Shown: positions 24,911-34,250, numbered from the stretch's first letter. The stretch is DNA of 64,000 nt from Streptomyces sp. G-G2 (GCF_030063135.1 NZ_JASISO010000036.1:23342-87341), one strand, 5' to 3'. Made by a program: numbers and translations. The notes: generated by a model not told the origin, from the sequence alone.

Positions 24911-25765
24911 GTGAGCGAATCCCCCGATCCCCGGCTGCCCGCCGCGCGCCAGGTGCCGACCGTCCCCTACGCGTCCTACCTGCGCGTCTACGAACCCCTC
25001 GCCGCCTTCCCCGAGCCGGAGCGCGCGCACTGGGCCGACTACGCCCGGCGCGGGCGCATCCCGACCGCGCAGGACGAGCTGCGCCGCTCGCTGGCGGACC
25101 TGGTCCGGGTGCCGCTGCTGGGGGTGCCGGCGCACGAGAGCGCGGACGCCTTCACCGCGGAGGTGGACGGGGTGCTGCTGGTCTGCCCGTGGCGGACCCG
25201 GCTGCGCGGCTGGCTGGCGCTCCAGGAGCTGGTGGCCGAGTTCCCGCTGCCGGTGCTGGACGCGGTGCTGCCGCCCGGGGTGCGCCGCCGGGCGGCCGAG
25301 GAGTACGACGCCTGGCGGGAGCGGAACCCGGACGCGCGCCCGTGGATCCGCACGGCGGTGTGGCAGGTCCCGCTGCGCTGGTTCGTGCTGGTGGCCGACG
25401 AGGAGCGGGAGTACGTACCGGGGGAGGTGCTGCGCTACCGGACGCCGATGGTCCAGGCCCGCCGCAGGCTGGCGCGCGGGCTGCGGACGCTGCGGGAGGC
25501 GGAGGGGTACGGGGCGCTGGCGGACGGCCTGGTCGAGGTCGGCAGCTGGCTGGAGGAGTTCCACCCGCGCTCGATGGTCGAGCTGGACTACGGCGGCCTG
25601 GTGCACGGGCTGCCCGCGGCGGGCCTGGCGGCGGACCGGTCGGCGAAGGAGCTGGCGGAGGGGATCGCGGCGCTGCGGGCCGGGGATGGTGACGGAGCCG
25701 TGGAGACGTACGTCATATTGGCGGACCGATGGCGGGCCGTTCGGGAGAGACTGTTCGCCAACTAG
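24911..25765 (+). CDS. Conserved hypothetical protein
   Basis: I do not recognise a characterised family in this 284-residue protein. It has no signal peptide or membrane helices and is rich in Arg, Glu and aromatic residues. Notable stretches are TVPYASYLRVYEPLAAF, VDGVLLVCPWRTRLRGWLALQELV, WQVPLRWFVLVADEERE and RSMVELDYGGLVHG. GTG 24911 is used; an in-frame ATG at 24866 would add 15 weakly coding residues. It is divergent from vdh and precedes bldC by a 512-bp gap. Confidence 0.75.
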   Translation: MSESPDPRLPAARQVPTVPYASYLRVYEPLAAFPEPERAHWADYARRGRIPTAQDELRRSLADLVRVPLLGVPAHESADAFTAEVDGVLLVCPWRTRLRGWLALQELVAEFPLPVLDAVLPPGVRRRAAEEYDAWRERNPDARPWIRTAVWQVPLRWFVLVADEEREYVPGEVLRYRTPMVQARRRLARGLRTLREAEGYGALADGLVEVGSWLEEFHPRSMVELDYGGLVHGLPAAGLAADRSAKELAEGIAALRAGDGDGAVETYVILADRWRAVRERLFAN

Positions 25766-26277
25766 CCGTATCGTCCGAACGGTCACAAGCCGTAGCTCTT
25801 CAGGACGATTCACTCATTGGGGTCTTAGTGCCAGGACCTACGTCCTGATCCGGGCCATTGGCTCAAGCGTGACGGACCGCACTTTCTACACCCTTGCGCC
25901 CTTCCCCTACCCTCGTGCCAAAATAGGACAAGGAGTCCGGGGAGGGTTCCTTTCGCCCGAGTTTGGGTGCATTGCTCGGTATTGCACTCTATGGGGGGTC
26001 TGGCGACTCCTGATCGCTCTGTGACTGATCGTTACAGTGGGGTGACTGTCCGTTATGGGCCAGTCCATCGGCTTCCGCCGCTGATGAACACCTCGGAGGG
26101 CAATTCCATCGGTTTGGCCGACGAGGCTGGACAGATGGTGTAGTTGTAGTGCCGAGGACAAGCCGTTCGTCCTATAACCGACTCGGCCTTCGTCTGTCCA
26201 TTTCGGGCACCGAGGGCCAAGGTGCAGAATTTAGAGGAAAGAACCGAGATGGTTCGGTTCTCCCGAGGAGGCCGCTC
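25766..26277. other. Long leader region of bldC
   Basis: This 512-bp region holds no recognised gene. Its composition is clearly lower in GC than the surroundings, with several AT-richer patches (around 25916-26060 and 26150-26240). It carries the bldC promoter(s) and probably a long 5' leader. GAGGAGG at 26265-26271 is the bldC ribosome-binding site. Confidence 0.5.
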
Positions 26278-26484
26278 ATGACCGCTCGCACCCCTGATGC
26301 CGAGCCGCTGCTGACCCCGGCTGAGGTTGCCACGATGTTCCGCGTGGACCCGAAGACGGTCACTCGCTGGGCCAAGGCTGGCAAGCTCACGTCCATCCGC
26401 ACCCTGGGTGGACACCGCCGCTATCGCGAGGCTGAGGTTCGTGCACTGCTCGCGGGAATTCCGCAGCAGCGCAGCGAGGCCTGA
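26278..26484 (+). CDS. bldC: Developmental regulator BldC (MerR-like DNA-binding domain)
   Basis: The 68-residue protein consists only of a MerR-type winged helix: LLTPAEVATMFRVDPKTVTRWAKAGKL, then IRTLGGHRRYREAEVRALL. It matches my memory of Streptomyces BldC in both sequence and length. BldC binds direct repeats cooperatively and delays differentiation until vegetative growth is complete; it also affects antibiotic production. A GAGGAGG Shine-Dalgarno site precedes the ATG. A T-rich intrinsic terminator follows. Confidence 0.97.
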   Translation: MTARTPDAEPLLTPAEVATMFRVDPKTVTRWAKAGKLTSIRTLGGHRRYREAEVRALLAGIPQQRSEA

Positions 26485-26590
26485 GGTCTCGCAGCACTAC
26501 CTTTTACCGGGTCGATATCGGGTCCCCCAATCCGATGAAACCCACTGGCTTCATGCGGCTGGACCTGCCCCAACAGGTTCGTGAGCCGTC

Positions 26591-26632
26591 GGTCGCGCTG
26601 GACTCCGCCGGGTCCAGCGCGACCTTTTTTTA
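26591..26632 (+). terminator. Intrinsic terminator of bldC
   Basis: The stem GGTCGCGCTGGAC / GTCCAGCGCGACC with a short loop is followed by a seven-T run, which is unusually canonical for Streptomyces. Confidence 0.9.
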
Positions 26633-27110
26633 TGCCCGGGAGGGGCTCCCGCCCGGCCGCGCCCACGGTTCGCGGCGGTAGGTGCCATTGCACATATTAA
26701 ATCGAAGGGGCGTAGGCATGCGATAAATGTGCGCACCTCAAAAACTCTTGTGGTGACTCCCGTCACATCTGACAACTCTTGTACATCCGGCATTGCGCCC
26801 GTAATGGGGCCTGCGGGGCGGCTGCGGAGTGACTGCTGTCATATGCCGGAGGACTCTAGCCCCCCGGGGGCCGCGCGGCCGGGCGAAGGTGCTCCACGGG
26901 CCCTCCAGGGGCCGCTCCAGGCCCTTTTCGGGGGCCGCCGGGGGGAAAACCTCGCCCCCGCCGTCCGCGCGGCTCCTGGCCGGGCCGTACGCCCTCCGCG
27001 CGATCACCGGGCCCAGAGGAATCACCGCACCCCGTCAGCGGTGAGTGAGCGGCGGTCGGTGGTCGGTGGTCACCGTGATCCCGTGGCCCCGTGTGCGGCG
27101 CCCGGCAACG
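26633..27110. other. Intergenic region with an AT-rich patch
   Basis: No gene was recognised. An AT-rich patch at about 26690-26790 contains AACTCTTGT twice (26742-26750 and 26774-26782, 32-bp spacing) and a GTGACTCCCGTCAC inverted element. These could be regulatory sites, but no adjacent gene start explains them. Confidence 0.35.
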
Positions 27111-27150
27111 CGTCAGGGCCCGTATCCCCTGGGGGATACGGGCCCTGACG
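27111..27150 (-). terminator. Terminator of tRNA-Asp
   Basis: A perfect inverted repeat (CGTCAGGGCCCGTATCCCC and its complement) lies seven bases after the tRNA-Asp 3' end. Confidence 0.85.
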
Positions 27151-27156
27151 TTTCTG

Positions 27157-27230
27157 CGAACCTGACGGGACTTGAACCCGCGACCTCCACCTTGACAGGG
27201 TGGCGAGCTAACCAACTGCTCCACAGGTCC
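27157..27230 (-). tRNA. tRNA-Asp(GTC), copy 1
   Basis: A 74-nt tRNA has a GGACCTG acceptor strand, anticodon loop CTGTCAA, T-loop TTCAAGT and discriminator G. It is identical in the mature part to the copy at 33499-33572. Confidence 0.93.
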
Positions 27231-27309
27231 TCGTTCGCGGCCACTTGGTGGCTGCGAAACCGACTGTACAACAGCTCAGGGGGTGAGGTCGAACCCGATC
27301 ACGCCCCGG

Positions 27310-30300
27310 TCACGGGGCCAGTGCGTCGATCGCCTTCACGATGCGCTTGTCGGACACCGCGTACGCCGTCCCGAGGGCGTGGGCGAAGTAGCTCACCCGC
27401 AGTTCCTCGATCATCCAGCGGACGTCCGTGACCGCCGCCGGCACCGGCCGCCCCCGCGGCAACTGCTCCAGCAGCCAGGCGTACTCGTCCTGCATCTCGT
27501 GGACCTTCTCCATGCGCGTGGTGTCCCGCTGCACGGCCGTCGGCATCTGCTGGAGCCGCCGGTCGGCCGCCACCAGATACCGCATCAGGTCCGAGAGCCG
27601 GCGCAGTCCGGTGAGGGTCACGAAGCCGGGCGGCACCAGGGCCGCCAGCTGTGTCCGCACGTCCTGCACGTTCTTGGCCAGGGTGAGGCTGCTGGTGGCC
27701 TTCAGCCGCCGCTCGCACGCCTGCCAGGCGGCCAGCACCTGCCGCACCTGGCTCACCGTGCGTACGGTCGTGTCCACCAGGTCGGTCCGCACGGCGTCGT
27801 AGAGCGTGCGGAAGGCCGCCTCGTCCCAGGCCGGCCCGCCGTGGTCCGCGATCAGCTTGTCGGCCGCCGCGGTCGCGCAGTCGTCGAACAGCGCCTGGAT
27901 GGAGCCGTGCGGATTGCGGGACAGCGCCAGCTTCTCCTGGTTGCCGAGCTTGTCGGAGGCGAACTTCGCCGGGTTCACCGCGATGTTGAGCAGGATCAGC
28001 TTCCGGGTCCCGCGCCACATGGCGAGCCGCTGCTCGGCCTCGGTGTCGAAGAGCCGTACGGAGACACTCGCGCCCTCGTCCACCAACGCGGGGTACGCCT
28101 TCACCGGCTGGCCCGCGCGCCGGGTCTCGAAGACCTTGGTCAGGGTGCCGATCGTCCAGTCCGTCAGGCCGGTCCGCTCGATGGCCTCGCCGCCCGCGCG
28201 CTCGGCGGTGGCCGCGGCCGCCTGCGAGAGGGCCTGGCGGGCCTTGGGCCGCAGCCGCAGCCGCAGGGCCTCCAGGTCCTTGTCCTCGGCGAGGTTCTTG
28301 CGGCGCTCGTCAACGATCCGGAAGGTGATCTTCAGGTGGTCGGCGATCCGGCTCAGGTCGAAGTCCTCGGCCGCGACCGGAACCCCCACCATCCGCTTCA
28401 GCTCCCGCGCGAGGGTGACCGTCAGCGGCTCCTGGAGCGGCACGGCGGTGGCCAGGAAGCGGGTCGCGAAGTTCGGCGCGGGCACGTAGTGCCTGCGGAT
28501 CGGCTTCGGCAGCGAGCGGATCAGCTCGGTGACGATCTCCTCGCGCAGGCCCGGGATCTGCCAGTCGAAGCCCTCGTCGGCGACCTGGTTCAGCACCGTG
28601 AGCGGAACGTGCACGGTCACGCCGTCCGCGTCCGCGCCCGGCTCGAACTGGTAGGTCACCCGGAACTTCAGCGCGCCCTGGCGCCAGGAGTCCGGGTAGT
28701 CGTCCTTCGTGACCCCGGCGGCCTTCTCGGTGAGCAGCATCTCGCGCTCGAAGTCGAGCAGCTCCGGCTCGTCCCGCTGCTTGTGCTTCCACCAGGAGTC
28801 GAAGTGCGCGCCCGAGACCACGTGCTCGGGAATCCGCTGGTCGTAGAAGTCGAAGAGGGTCTCGTCGTCGACGACGATGTCCCGGCGCCGGGCCCGGTGT
28901 TCCAGTTCCTCGACCTCGGTCAGCAGCTTGCGGTTGTCGGCGTAGAACTTGTGGTGCGTGCGCCAGTCGCCCTCGACCAGGGCATTGCGGATGAACAGCT
29001 CGCGCGAGACCTCGGCGTCGATCCGGCCGTAGTTGATCTTCCGCTGGGCCACGATCGGGACGCCGTACAGCGTGACCTTCTCGTACGCCATCACCGCCGC
29101 CTGGTCCTTCTCCCAGTGCGGTTCGCTGTACGTGCGCTTGATCAGGTGCTGGGCGAGCGGCTCGACCCACTCGGGTTCGACCTTCGCGTTGACCCGCGCC
29201 CACAGCCGGGAGGTCTCCACGAGCTCCGCCGACATGACGAACTTCGGCTGCTTCTTGAAAAGAGCCGAACCGGGGAAGACCGCGAACTTCGCGGACCGCG
29301 CGCCGAGGTATTCGTTCTTGTCGGTGTCCTTGAGCCCGATGTGCGAGAGCAGACCCGCCAGCAGTGACACGTGGATGTGCTGCTCCGGGGCATCGGCCTC
29401 GTTGACGTGGATGCCCATGGTCTTGGCGACCGTACGCAGCTGCGAGTAGATGTCCTGCCACTCGCGGATCCGCAGGAAGTTCAGGTACTCCTGCTTGCAC
29501 ATCCGGCGGAAGGAGGAGGAGCCGCGCTCCTTCTGCTGCTCCCGGACGTAGCGCCACATGTTCAGGAACGCCAGGAAGTCGCTGGTCTCGTCCTTGAAGC
29601 GGGCGTGGTTCTGGTCGGCCTGGGTCTGCTTGTCCGAGGGCCGCTCGCGCGGGTCCTGGATCGACAGCGCGGCCGCGATGACCATGACCTCGCGCACGCA
29701 GTTGTTCTTGTCCGCCTCCACCACCATGCGGGCCAGGCGCGGGTCCACCGGCAGCTGGGAGAGCTGGCGGCCCATCGGCGTGAGCCGCTTCGTGTGGTCC
29801 TTCTCCGACGGATCGAGCGCGCCCAGCTCCTGGAGCAGCTGCACGCCGTCGCGGATGTTGCGGTGGTCCGGCGGGTCGAGGAAGGGGAACTTCTCGATCT
29901 CGCCGAGGCCCGCCGCGGTCATCTGGAGGATGACGGAGGCCAGGTTGGTGCGCAGGATCTCGGCGTCCGTGAACTCCGGTCGGGAGAGGAAGTCGTCCTC
30001 GGTATACAGCCGGATGCAGATGCCGTCCGAGGTACGGCCGCAGCGGCCCTTGCGCTGGTTGGCGCTGGCCTGCGAGATCCGCTCGATGGGCAGCCGCTGG
30101 ACCTTGGTGCGGTGGCTGTAGCGGGAGATGCGGGCATTGCCCGGGTCGATCACGTACTTGATGCCCGGGACGGTCAGCGAGGTCTCGGCGACGTTGGTCG
30201 CGAGGACGATCCGGCGCCCGGTGTGCTGCTGGAACACCCGGTGCTGCTCGGCGTGCGAGAGGCGCGCGTAGAGGGGGAGCACCTCGGTGAAGCGAAGGTT

Positions 30301-31233
30301 GCGTTTGTTCAGCGCGTCCGCGGTGTCCCGGATCTCGCGCTCGCCGGAGAGGAAGACCAGGACGTCGCCCGGTCCCTCGGACTGGAGCTCGTCCACGGCC
30401 TCGCAGATCGCCGTGATCTGGTCGCGGTCGCTGTCGTCGCCCTCCTCCTCCAGGAGCGGGCGGTAGCGGACCTCCACCGGATACGTCCGGCCGCTGACCT
30501 CGACGATCGGGGCGTCCCCGAAGTGCCGGGAGAACCGCTCGGGGTCGATCGTCGCCGAGGTGATGATCACCTTGAGGTCGGGGCGCTTGGGCAGCAGCGT
30601 GGCGAGGTAGCCGAGCAGGAAGTCGATGTTCAGCGACCGCTCGTGCGCCTCGTCGATGATGATCGTGTCGTAGGCGCGCAGCTCGCGGTCCGTCTGGATC
30701 TCGGCCAGCAGGATGCCGTCCGTCATCAGCTTCACGAAGGTCGCGTCCTGGTCCACCTGGTCGGTGAACCGGACCTTCCAGCCGACCGTCTGCCCGATCT
30801 CGGACTTCAGCTCTTCGGCGATCCGCTCCGCGACCGTGCGGGCCGCGATCCGGCGGGGCTGGGTGTGGCCGATCATCCCCCGGACGCCGCGCCCCAGCTC
30901 CATGCAGATCTTGGGGATCTGCGTGGTCTTGCCCGAGCCGGTCTCGCCCGCGACGATCACGACCTGGTGGTCGCGTATCGCCTCGGCGATCTCGTCCTTC
31001 TTCTGGCTGACCGGAAGGTTCTCGGGATAGGTGATCTCAGGCATGAGCGAGGCGCGCCCGGCCAGTCGCGCGGCGGCCTTCTCGGCCTCCGCGGCGATCT
31101 CGTCGAGTACGGCCTGCTTGGCCTCGGGCTTGCGGATGCGGCGGGCGCCCTCGAGGCGGCGGCCGAGGCGGTGCGCGTCGCGGAGGGAGATCTCACCGAG
31201 AAGCGTCTGCAGGGCGGCGAAGGAAGTAGACAT
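27310..31233 (-). CDS. hrpA: ATP-dependent RNA helicase HrpA
   Basis: The 1307-residue DEAH-box helicase matches the full length of bacterial HrpA. Motifs seen are I GETGSGKTTQIPK (about 94-106), Ia TQPRRIAA, II DEAHER, III SATID and VI QRKGRCGR. Helicase-associated and OB-fold regions and the long HrpA-specific C-terminal domain follow. HrpA acts on RNA, including rescue of stalled or collided ribosomes in E. coli. The ATG at 31233 is used. It is monocistronic and ends next to tRNA-Asp. Confidence 0.95.
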   Translation of the reverse strand: MSTSFAALQTLLGEISLRDAHRLGRRLEGARRIRKPEAKQAVLDEIAAEAEKAAARLAGRASLMPEITYPENLPVSQKKDEIAEAIRDHQVVIVAGETGSGKTTQIPKICMELGRGVRGMIGHTQPRRIAARTVAERIAEELKSEIGQTVGWKVRFTDQVDQDATFVKLMTDGILLAEIQTDRELRAYDTIIIDEAHERSLNIDFLLGYLATLLPKRPDLKVIITSATIDPERFSRHFGDAPIVEVSGRTYPVEVRYRPLLEEEGDDSDRDQITAICEAVDELQSEGPGDVLVFLSGEREIRDTADALNKRNLRFTEVLPLYARLSHAEQHRVFQQHTGRRIVLATNVAETSLTVPGIKYVIDPGNARISRYSHRTKVQRLPIERISQASANQRKGRCGRTSDGICIRLYTEDDFLSRPEFTDAEILRTNLASVILQMTAAGLGEIEKFPFLDPPDHRNIRDGVQLLQELGALDPSEKDHTKRLTPMGRQLSQLPVDPRLARMVVEADKNNCVREVMVIAAALSIQDPRERPSDKQTQADQNHARFKDETSDFLAFLNMWRYVREQQKERGSSSFRRMCKQEYLNFLRIREWQDIYSQLRTVAKTMGIHVNEADAPEQHIHVSLLAGLLSHIGLKDTDKNEYLGARSAKFAVFPGSALFKKQPKFVMSAELVETSRLWARVNAKVEPEWVEPLAQHLIKRTYSEPHWEKDQAAVMAYEKVTLYGVPIVAQRKINYGRIDAEVSRELFIRNALVEGDWRTHHKFYADNRKLLTEVEELEHRARRRDIVVDDETLFDFYDQRIPEHVVSGAHFDSWWKHKQRDEPELLDFEREMLLTEKAAGVTKDDYPDSWRQGALKFRVTYQFEPGADADGVTVHVPLTVLNQVADEGFDWQIPGLREEIVTELIRSLPKPIRRHYVPAPNFATRFLATAVPLQEPLTVTLARELKRMVGVPVAAEDFDLSRIADHLKITFRIVDERRKNLAEDKDLEALRLRLRPKARQALSQAAAATAERAGGEAIERTGLTDWTIGTLTKVFETRRAGQPVKAYPALVDEGASVSVRLFDTEAEQRLAMWRGTRKLILLNIAVNPAKFASDKLGNQEKLALSRNPHGSIQALFDDCATAAADKLIADHGGPAWDEAAFRTLYDAVRTDLVDTTVRTVSQVRQVLAAWQACERRLKATSSLTLAKNVQDVRTQLAALVPPGFVTLTGLRRLSDLMRYLVAADRRLQQMPTAVQRDTTRMEKVHEMQDEYAWLLEQLPRGRPVPAAVTDVRWMIEELRVSYFAHALGTAYAVSDKRIVKAIDALAP

Positions 31234-31350
31234 ACCTGGTGAAGGATCTCACCCGTGGGCGTTGGGTGGCGAACGCATTTGTGGGCGGGCCCGTACCATT
31301 TCCGGACGAGTCACCCCAACCATCCCCTCCGTGTGAGTGAGAGGCCCGCC

Positions 31351-31707
31351 ATGTCCCGCCCCCGCGTTCCCGTGTGGTGCCTGCTGGGCGCCGTCCTCGC
31401 GGTACTGCTGGGATGCGCGGCGCCCGCCGGGGCCCGCCCCGCGGTGGATCCGCCGCGGGTGACGGCGATGGCGGCGACGGCGTACGCCGGCCAGGGCCCC
31501 GCCTGCGCGCCGGGCACCGGGGGCCACGAGCAGGCCCCGGCCGTGCCGCCGCGCGCCGGTCAGGGCGGCGACCACGCCCAGGTCCCGCCCGGCCGGGTTC
31601 CGGCGGAGCGGGAGGGCGACGCTCCGGGCAGGCCCGCGCGGGTCCTCGTACGGGGACCGGACCGGCCCGCGCCCGGGCCGTTGGAGCTGTCGGTGATGCG
31701 GGTCTAG
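31351..31707 (+). CDS. Small putative secreted or lipid-anchored protein
   Basis: The 118-residue protein starts with a short basic region and hydrophobic core (VWCLLGAVLAVLLGCAAPAG). LLGC is an acceptable lipobox, so it is either a lipoprotein or a cleaved secreted protein. The rest is Pro/Gly/Ala-rich and low in complexity. Function is unknown. It lies 61 bp upstream of the DsbA-like gene on the same strand and may be co-transcribed. Confidence 0.6.
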   Translation: MSRPRVPVWCLLGAVLAVLLGCAAPAGARPAVDPPRVTAMAATAYAGQGPACAPGTGGHEQAPAVPPRAGQGGDHAQVPPGRVPAEREGDAPGRPARVLVRGPDRPAPGPLELSVMRV

Positions 31708-31768
31708 GAGGACCGGTCGCCACCGGTCCGCCCCCGTACCCGTATCCGCACAGCTCTGGAGCACCCGC

Positions 31769-32509
31769 ATGCCCTCCCCCGGCCGTTCCGAAGGTTCCGC
31801 CCGCAAACCCCTGCTGATCTCCGCCGGAGTCACCCTCGCCGCCGTGGTCCTCGGCGTCGTCTCCTGGCAGGCCACCGCCGCCAAGGACACCGCTCCCGAG
31901 TCCGCCCCGGCGTCCGCGCCGCAGGCCTCCGACCCCCGCGCCGAGCTGATGAAACTGGCCCGCCGCGACGCCGGCGACAAGCTGAGCACCGGCCGCGCCG
32001 ACGCGCCCGTGGTCCTGATCGAGTACTCCGACTTCAAGTGCGGCTACTGCGGCAAGTTCGCGCGCGACACCGAACCCGAACTGGTGAAGAAGTACGTCGA
32101 GAACGGCACCCTGCGCATCGAATGGCGCAACTTCCCGATCTTCGGGGCCGAGTCCGAGGCCGCCGCGAAGGCCTCCTGGGCCGCCGCCCGCCAGGACCGC
32201 TTCGCCGCCTTCCACGCCGCCGCCTACGCCGAAGGCGCCAAGGAGAAGGGCTTCGGCGAGGCCCGCCTGCTGGAGCTCGCCCGCGAGGCCGGGGTCCCCG
32301 ACCAGCAGCGCTTCCAGCAGGACATGGCGGGCCGGGAAGCCGCCGCCGCCGTGCGCCAGGACCAGGAGGAGGGCTACCGCATCGGGGTCACCTCCACCCC
32401 GTCCTTCCTGGTCAACGGGCAGCCGATCGCGGGCGCCCAGCCCATGGAGGCCTTCACCGCCGCGATCACCAAGGCTCAGAAGGCAGCCGGGGCGGCGGCC
32501 GCGAAGTGA
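31769..32509 (+). CDS. Membrane-anchored DsbA-like thiol-disulfide oxidoreductase
   Basis: The 246-residue protein has one N-terminal membrane anchor (about 14-36) and an extracytoplasmic thioredoxin-fold DsbA domain. The CGYC active site lies in EYSDFKCGYCGKFA (about residues 91-94). The cis-proline motif STPSFLVNG occurs near residue 212. It should handle disulfides of exported proteins. The downstream ccdA gene starts inside its stop codon (GTGA overlap), so the two are coupled and probably form an electron-transfer pair. Confidence 0.9.
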   Translation: MPSPGRSEGSARKPLLISAGVTLAAVVLGVVSWQATAAKDTAPESAPASAPQASDPRAELMKLARRDAGDKLSTGRADAPVVLIEYSDFKCGYCGKFARDTEPELVKKYVENGTLRIEWRNFPIFGAESEAAAKASWAAARQDRFAAFHAAAYAEGAKEKGFGEARLLELAREAGVPDQQRFQQDMAGREAAAAVRQDQEEGYRIGVTSTPSFLVNGQPIAGAQPMEAFTAAITKAQKAAGAAAAK

Positions 32510-33363
32510 GCGACATCGGATATCTGGCCGCCCTGCTCGGCGGCCTCCTCGCGCTGCTCAGCCCGTGCAGCGCCCTGCTGCTGCCCGCCTTCTTCGCGTA
32601 CTCGATCGACTCCACCTCCCGGCTGCTGGCCCGCACCGGGATCTTCTACGCCGGCCTCGCGACCACCCTCGTACCGCTGGGCGCGGCGGGCTCGTACGCG
32701 GGCCGCTTCTTCCACGGCAACCGGGACGGGCTCGTCCTCTTCGGCGGCTGGCTGATCATCACGCTGGGCCTGGCCCAGATCCTCGGCCTCGGCTTCGCCT
32801 CGAAGCGGATCTCGGAGCTGTCCGGTCGGATCCGCCCGACCACCGCCCTGTCCGTGTACGCGCTGGGCGCGGTCTACGGCCTGGCCGGCTTCTGCGCGGG
32901 CCCGATCCTGGGCAGCGTCCTGACCGTCGCGGCGGTCAGCGGCAGCCCGGTCTACGGCGGCCTGCTGCTGGCCGTGTACGCGCTCGGGATGGCCGTACCG
33001 CTGTTCCTGCTGGCCCTGCTGTGGGAGCGGTTCGACCTGGGCGGGCGCCGCTGGCTGCGCGGCCGGACGCTGTCGGTGGGCCGCTTCGGGCTGCACACCA
33101 CCTCGCTGCTGTCCGGCCTGTTCTTCATCGCGCTGGGCGCCCTGTTCCTGGCGTACGACGGGGCGAGCGCGCTGCCGGGGCTGCTGGACGTGGACGACTC
33201 GTTCGCGGTGGAGCAATGGGTACGGTCCTTCGCGGACGGGGTGCCGGACTGGGCGCTGCTCGGCGTGATCGCGGCCGGCGCGCTCGGCTTCGGTCTGGTC
33301 CGGTGGCGCCGCGCGGCCCGTCCCGCCGGGACGGACGGCGCGGCGGCGGGCGAGGAGGGGTAA
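32506..33363 (+). CDS. ccdA: CcdA/DsbD-type transmembrane electron transporter
   Basis: The 285-residue protein has six or seven membrane helices. It carries the two conserved Cys-Pro regions of the family in LLALLSPCSALLLPAFFAY (about residue 19) and YGLAGFCAGPILGSVL (about residue 130). CcdA proteins pass electrons from cytoplasmic thioredoxin to outside thiol proteins, here most likely the DsbA-like partner. The start GTG overlaps the upstream stop. A hairpin follows directly. Confidence 0.9.
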   Translation: MSDIGYLAALLGGLLALLSPCSALLLPAFFAYSIDSTSRLLARTGIFYAGLATTLVPLGAAGSYAGRFFHGNRDGLVLFGGWLIITLGLAQILGLGFASKRISELSGRIRPTTALSVYALGAVYGLAGFCAGPILGSVLTVAAVSGSPVYGGLLLAVYALGMAVPLFLLALLWERFDLGGRRWLRGRTLSVGRFGLHTTSLLSGLFFIALGALFLAYDGASALPGLLDVDDSFAVEQWVRSFADGVPDWALLGVIAAGALGFGLVRWRRAARPAGTDGAAAGEEG

Positions 33364-33366
33364 CGC

Positions 33367-33397
33367 GAAAGGCCCCGTCCGAGGGACGGGGCCTTTC
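33367..33397 (+). terminator. Terminator after ccdA
   Basis: The inverted repeat GAAAGGCCCCGTCC / GGACGGGGCCTTTC lies between ccdA and the convergent tRNA-Phe and can serve both. Confidence 0.85.
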
Positions 33398-33402
33398 TGT
33401 GG

Positions 33403-33476
33403 TGGCTGGGGCCGGGGTCGAACCGGCGACCTATCGCTTTTCAGGCGATCGCTCGTACCAACTGAGCTACCCAGCC
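33403..33476 (-). tRNA. tRNA-Phe(GAA)
   Basis: A 74-nt tRNA has a GGCTGGG/CCCAGCC acceptor, anticodon loop CTGAAAA and T-loop TTCGACC, with discriminator A. Confidence 0.93.
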
Positions 33477-33498
33477 ACGAAACTCTTACGAGCTTCAG

Positions 33499-33572
33499 CG
33501 AACCTGACGGGACTTGAACCCGCGACCTCCACCTTGACAGGGTGGCGAGCTAACCAACTGCTCCACAGGTCC
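33499..33572 (-). tRNA. tRNA-Asp(GTC), copy 2
   Basis: A 74-nt tRNA is identical to the copy at 27157-27230 through the mature sequence. It is the middle gene of a Glu-Asp-Phe tRNA run transcribed from the minus strand. Confidence 0.93.
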
Positions 33573-33611
33573 TTGCTATGTGCGAGCGCAAGTCTCGCAC
33601 ATGGTGTTGCG

Positions 33612-33684
33612 TACCCCCAACGGGATTCGAACCCGTGCTACCGCCTTGAAAGGGCGGCGTCCTGGGCCACTAGACGATGAGGGC
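33612..33684 (-). tRNA. tRNA-Glu(TTC)
   Basis: A 73-nt tRNA has a GCCCTCA/TGGGGGT acceptor (G-U closing pair), anticodon loop CTTTCAA and T-loop TTCGAAT, with discriminator A. It is the first gene of the Glu-Asp-Phe run. Confidence 0.93.
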
Positions 33685-33796
33685 TAAAGGCCCGCCTAGG
33701 CACTTTGCAGCGCGTCGGGGACGTGAGAAGCATATGGGATCGGGACGGGGATCGCCAAAACGGTTTCCCCCGGTCGGGCGGGGTCCGCCCGACGGC

Positions 33797-34138
33797 TCAG
33801 CCCCAGCCCAGTTCGTGGAGCCGGTCGTCGTCGATGCCGAAGTGGTGGGCGATCTCGTGCACCACGGTCACGGCGACCTCGTGCACCACGTCGTCGGGCG
33901 CCTCGCAGGAGCGCAGGGTCGGCCCCATGTAGATCGAGATCCGGTCCGGCAGCACCCCGGCGTACCACTCGCCCCGCTCGGTGAGCGGGGTCCCCTCGTA
34001 CAGACCCAGCAGCTCGGGGTCGTCGGCGGGAGGTTCGTCCTCCACGAACACGGCCACGTTGTCCATCACCCGGGTCAGCTCGGGCGGGATCCGGTCCAGG
34101 GCCTGGGCCACCAGCTCTTCGAAGGCGTCGCGCGTCAT
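33797..34138 (-). CDS. Minimal zincin metallopeptidase-like protein
   Basis: The 113-residue protein ends in a zinc-site helix, VVHEIAHHFGIDDDRLHELGWG, which contains HExxH and a downstream His-Glu. It belongs to the small actinobacterial metallopeptidase family (often 'metallopeptidase family protein', DUF1025 type) with the typical LDRIPPELTRVMDNVAVFVED segment. The substrate is unknown. ATG 34138 is used; an in-frame GTG nine bases upstream is an alternative. It is divergent from the crcB pair. Confidence 0.85.
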   Translation of the reverse strand: MTRDAFEELVAQALDRIPPELTRVMDNVAVFVEDEPPADDPELLGLYEGTPLTERGEWYAGVLPDRISIYMGPTLRSCEAPDDVVHEVAVTVVHEIAHHFGIDDDRLHELGWG

Positions 34139-34250
34139 CTGCAGCACACCGCCATTGTCGGGGAGAGAGGTGTCGGACGGGAGGGACCGGCGTGGGCGCG
34201 TGCGAATCTGGCCGCATGGCGATCCACGTGGTGCGGCCTGCGGGCCGCCG

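Noticed and set aside
27283..31242. Long plus-strand frames opposite hrpA
   Set aside because: Composition-driven shadows of the HrpA gene, without recognisable protein motifs.
34140..34250. Fluoride riboswitch before the crcB pair
   Set aside because: GATG-like pieces are present, but the conserved pseudoknot and CUGAUGA arrangement could not be aligned convincingly.
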